Shown in pieces: positions 33,138 to 34,807 of a stretch of DNA of 34,807 bases; positions within the stretch are counted from its first letter, which is position 1; every line of letters begins with the position of its first letter. The notes beneath the pieces are model-generated. The model saw only the letters and a program-made list of their open reading frames with translations, was not told the DNA's origin and ran no database searches. The stretch is from contig CAJQMY010000064.1 in assembly GCA_905479565.1 (NCBI GenBank), forward strand, positions 1-34,807, given 5' to 3'. Origin of the DNA: an uncultured Candidatus Nitrosopumilus sp. (GTDB lineage Archaea > Thermoproteota > Nitrososphaeria > Nitrososphaerales > Nitrosopumilaceae). The position numbers and the translations under genes were made by a program.

Positions 33138-34184
33138 ATGGAAGATGGAGGAGAAATTAGAAAAATACAGTTTACTGGTAAATCATCATACATAGTTTCA
33201 TTACCAAAACAATGGATTATAGAATTAGGTCTCAAACAAGGAGACCAAATCAGAATGGTTCGAAAAGACTCATCAACATTAGAGCTATATCCACCAAAAT
33301 TTCAATTCAGAACTGAGAAAAAAGAAGATGCAATGATAGAGATTGAAGGAGAGGAGGAAGCAGACTCCATTGTTAGAAAATTAATTTCATTGTACTTTTT
33401 AGGATACAAAACCATTAACGTAAAACCAAAAAATAGCAGATTAAGCCCTCATCAAAGAAACACAGTGAAAGAAGCTGTAAAACGAATGTTGATGGGTTCT
33501 GAGATAATTGCAGATTCAACAAGTGGAATAACAGTCCAAGTTCTTGTAAATTTGTTAGAATTATCAGTAGACGGTGCTTTCAAACGAATGATTCACCTGG
33601 CAAAATCAATGTCAAGTGATGCAATTTTGGCCGTAAAAGAAAATAATTTAGAATTGGCTCAAGAAGTCATCAATACAGATGATGAAGTAGATAGATTTGG
33701 ATTTTATATTATTCGACAATTAAAGATTGCAATTCAAAATGAGCATATGCTAAAAGAAATGGGTTTCAGAAACGCTAGAAATTGCTTAGGATACAGACTC
33801 GTTGTAAAAAACATAGAGAGAACAGGAGATCATGCTGCATTCATAGCAAAAGATTTGATTGAATTTAAAAAACCTGTAAAAAAAGAAATTTTACAAAAGT
33901 TACAGGAAATGAATGAGTTTTGCTTGTCTGTTTTAGATGATTCATGCCTTGCATTATTCAAAGAAGATTACAATCAAGCTGAAAAAATCATCACAAAAAT
34001 TAAGGAAATTGCAAAATTTGAGAAAAAAGTAAGAGATGTTTCAAAATCATTAAAAGATGATGAGGAAATTTACAGGGTAAGAAGAATGACTGAAAATATT
34101 CGAAGAGTTGCCGAATATGCCAGTGACATAGCTGAAATAGTTTTGAATATGAATATTGAAAAAACCCTAAAAAAATCCGATTAA
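33138..34184 (+). CDS. AbrB-PhoU domain phosphate uptake regulator
   Basis: A 348-aa protein. Residues ~6-50 form a SpoVT/AbrB swapped-hairpin DNA-binding domain (RKIQFTGKSSYIVSLPKQWI, GLKQGDQIRMV). From ~90 on are PhoU-type three-helix bundles with VIKT/DDEVDRFGFYI and NIERTGDHAAFIA carrying the metal-binding acidic motifs, repeated at MTENIRRVAEYASDIAEIV. This archaeal fusion probably couples intracellular phosphate status to transcription of phosphate uptake. No pst transporter is adjacent. Confidence 0.9.
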   Translation: MEDGGEIRKIQFTGKSSYIVSLPKQWIIELGLKQGDQIRMVRKDSSTLELYPPKFQFRTEKKEDAMIEIEGEEEADSIVRKLISLYFLGYKTINVKPKNSRLSPHQRNTVKEAVKRMLMGSEIIADSTSGITVQVLVNLLELSVDGAFKRMIHLAKSMSSDAILAVKENNLELAQEVINTDDEVDRFGFYIIRQLKIAIQNEHMLKEMGFRNARNCLGYRLVVKNIERTGDHAAFIAKDLIEFKKPVKKEILQKLQEMNEFCLSVLDDSCLALFKEDYNQAEKIITKIKEIAKFEKKVRDVSKSLKDDEEIYRVRRMTENIRRVAEYASDIAEIVLNMNIEKTLKKSD

Positions 34185-34240
34185 TTTCTAAAAACATGTC
34201 CAATACAATTATCTTAGATTCAATTAAAAAATGAAATAGA

Positions 34241-34807
34241 ATGAATTCTGCAATTTTAATCACATATAATCAAGAAGACTCAATAAATGAGGCAAAGGGG
34301 CTATGTAACGCCGCAGGATATGAGGTAGTCCACGTTATAACACAGGATTATCTTCAGAAACCAAAGTATGGCATTAGTGGCGGAGTACTGGAGCAATTAC
34401 AAGAAATTGCAGACAAGTTAAGACCAGACATTATAGTATTCGATGAGATCTTAAAACCAAGTCAAAACTACAATCTTGCTACAGAATTACACAGAGAAAT
34501 ATTAGATAGAGAAGCATTGATTCTAGAGATTTTTGAAAGTAGAGCTTCAAGTGCAGAATCAAAGTTGCAGGTCAAATTGGCACAATTAAGATATGAGATG
34601 GTAAGAGCCAAAGAAAAAGTTAGACTTGCAAATATGGGAGAACAGCCAGGATTTATGGGAATAGGTAAATTTGAAGTTGATGTGTATTATAACGACATCA
34701 AACATAGAATGCAAACAGTTAGATCAAAGCTTGAAAAAGCTGGAAAACAAAGAGAGCTTCACAGACAGGGAAGAAAGAGGATGGGATTCAAGAGCATCTC
34801 GCTTGCA
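34241..34807 (+). CDS. hflX: GTPase HflX, N-terminal part (runs off the window)
   Basis: The frame from ATG 34241 is open to the window end (189 codons). [33 protein letters not shown] and [19 protein letters not shown] are the HflX N-terminal domain and linker signatures; the Arg/Gly-rich end is the start of the segment before the G domain. HflX binds the 50S subunit and rescues or splits ribosomes. The GTP-binding motifs lie beyond the window. Confidence 0.93.
   Translation, partial: MNSAILITYNQEDSINEAKGLCNAAGYEVVHVITQDYLQKPKYGISGGVLEQLQEIADKLRPDIIVFDEILKPSQNYNLATELHREILDREALILEIFESRASSAESKLQVKLAQLRYEMVRAKEKVRLANMGEQPGFMGIGKFEVDVYYNDIKHRMQTVRSKLEKAGKQRELHRQGRKRMGFKSISLA

Overview
The window is AT-rich archaeal DNA, most consistent with an ammonia-oxidising thaumarchaeon of the Nitrosopumilaceae (Nitrosopumilus or Nitrosarchaeum type). 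Support: a group II chaperonin (thermosome), ribosomal proteins L44e and S27e, an archaeal NAC with a PUA-domain neighbour, an AbrB-PhoU fusion, archaeal-type pterin and cobalamin genes, a cupredoxin, phasin-like proteins, and many TTG/GTG starts with TATA boxes about 26 nt upstream (nearly leaderless genes). No tRNA, rRNA, CRISPR array or insertion sequence was recognised.

Layout. (1) 1-4626: GTP and pterin block: guaB (partial), folP-like, mptE-like, guaA and small conserved proteins. (2) 4694-9300: a ROK sugar kinase with a frameshifted C-terminus, thermosome and adenine deaminase, with small decayed ORFs downstream of the kinase. (3) 9371-14014: L44e/S27e, then a five-gene minus-strand operon for the late (aminopropanol and nucleotide-loop) arm of cobalamin synthesis: cobD-like, a short cobQ, cbiB, cobS, cobY. 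(4) 14097-16644: aspartate-semialdehyde dehydrogenase, an Lrp/AsnC regulator with a damaged or non-canonical start, and heme O synthase. (5) 16639-20142: small and disrupted genes: a 51-aa putative zinc protein, a phasin-like protein, a DUF3892-like gene with an A10 frameshift, an SRPBCC protein, a RibD-C/DHFR-like gene with an in-frame TGA at a Trp position, and a VOC protein. (6) 20143-25503: an accessory region with a cupredoxin / sensor kinase / receiver operon, a three-ORF micro-cluster, a C2H2 zinc finger, an RHH-like protein and short ORFs with a shared C-terminal peptide. (7) 25704-34807: conserved proteins, phasin-like repeat protein, thioesterase, UbiD, possible proteasome-assembly chaperone, zinc-ribbon protein, an RNase H-like pseudogene, an A-ATPase H-like coiled coil, NAC, PUA, AbrB-PhoU and the start of HflX.

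The most interesting region is 20.5-25.3 kb. A 36-bp promoter element occurs twice (34/36 identical), each exactly 21 nt upstream of an ATG on the minus strand. One copy drives cupredoxin-kinase-receiver and the other drives a cluster of tiny unknown proteins, which suggests one small regulon. In the same region, three separate loci encode the C-terminal peptide (D/H)PSFE plus one residue, with synonymous third-position changes between copies.

The window also carries several broken reading frames. The RNase H-like pseudogene has multiple lesions and is real decay. The single-base lesions (kinase, A-run gene, Lrp start, DHFR-like gene) could be real, programmed, or assembly errors.
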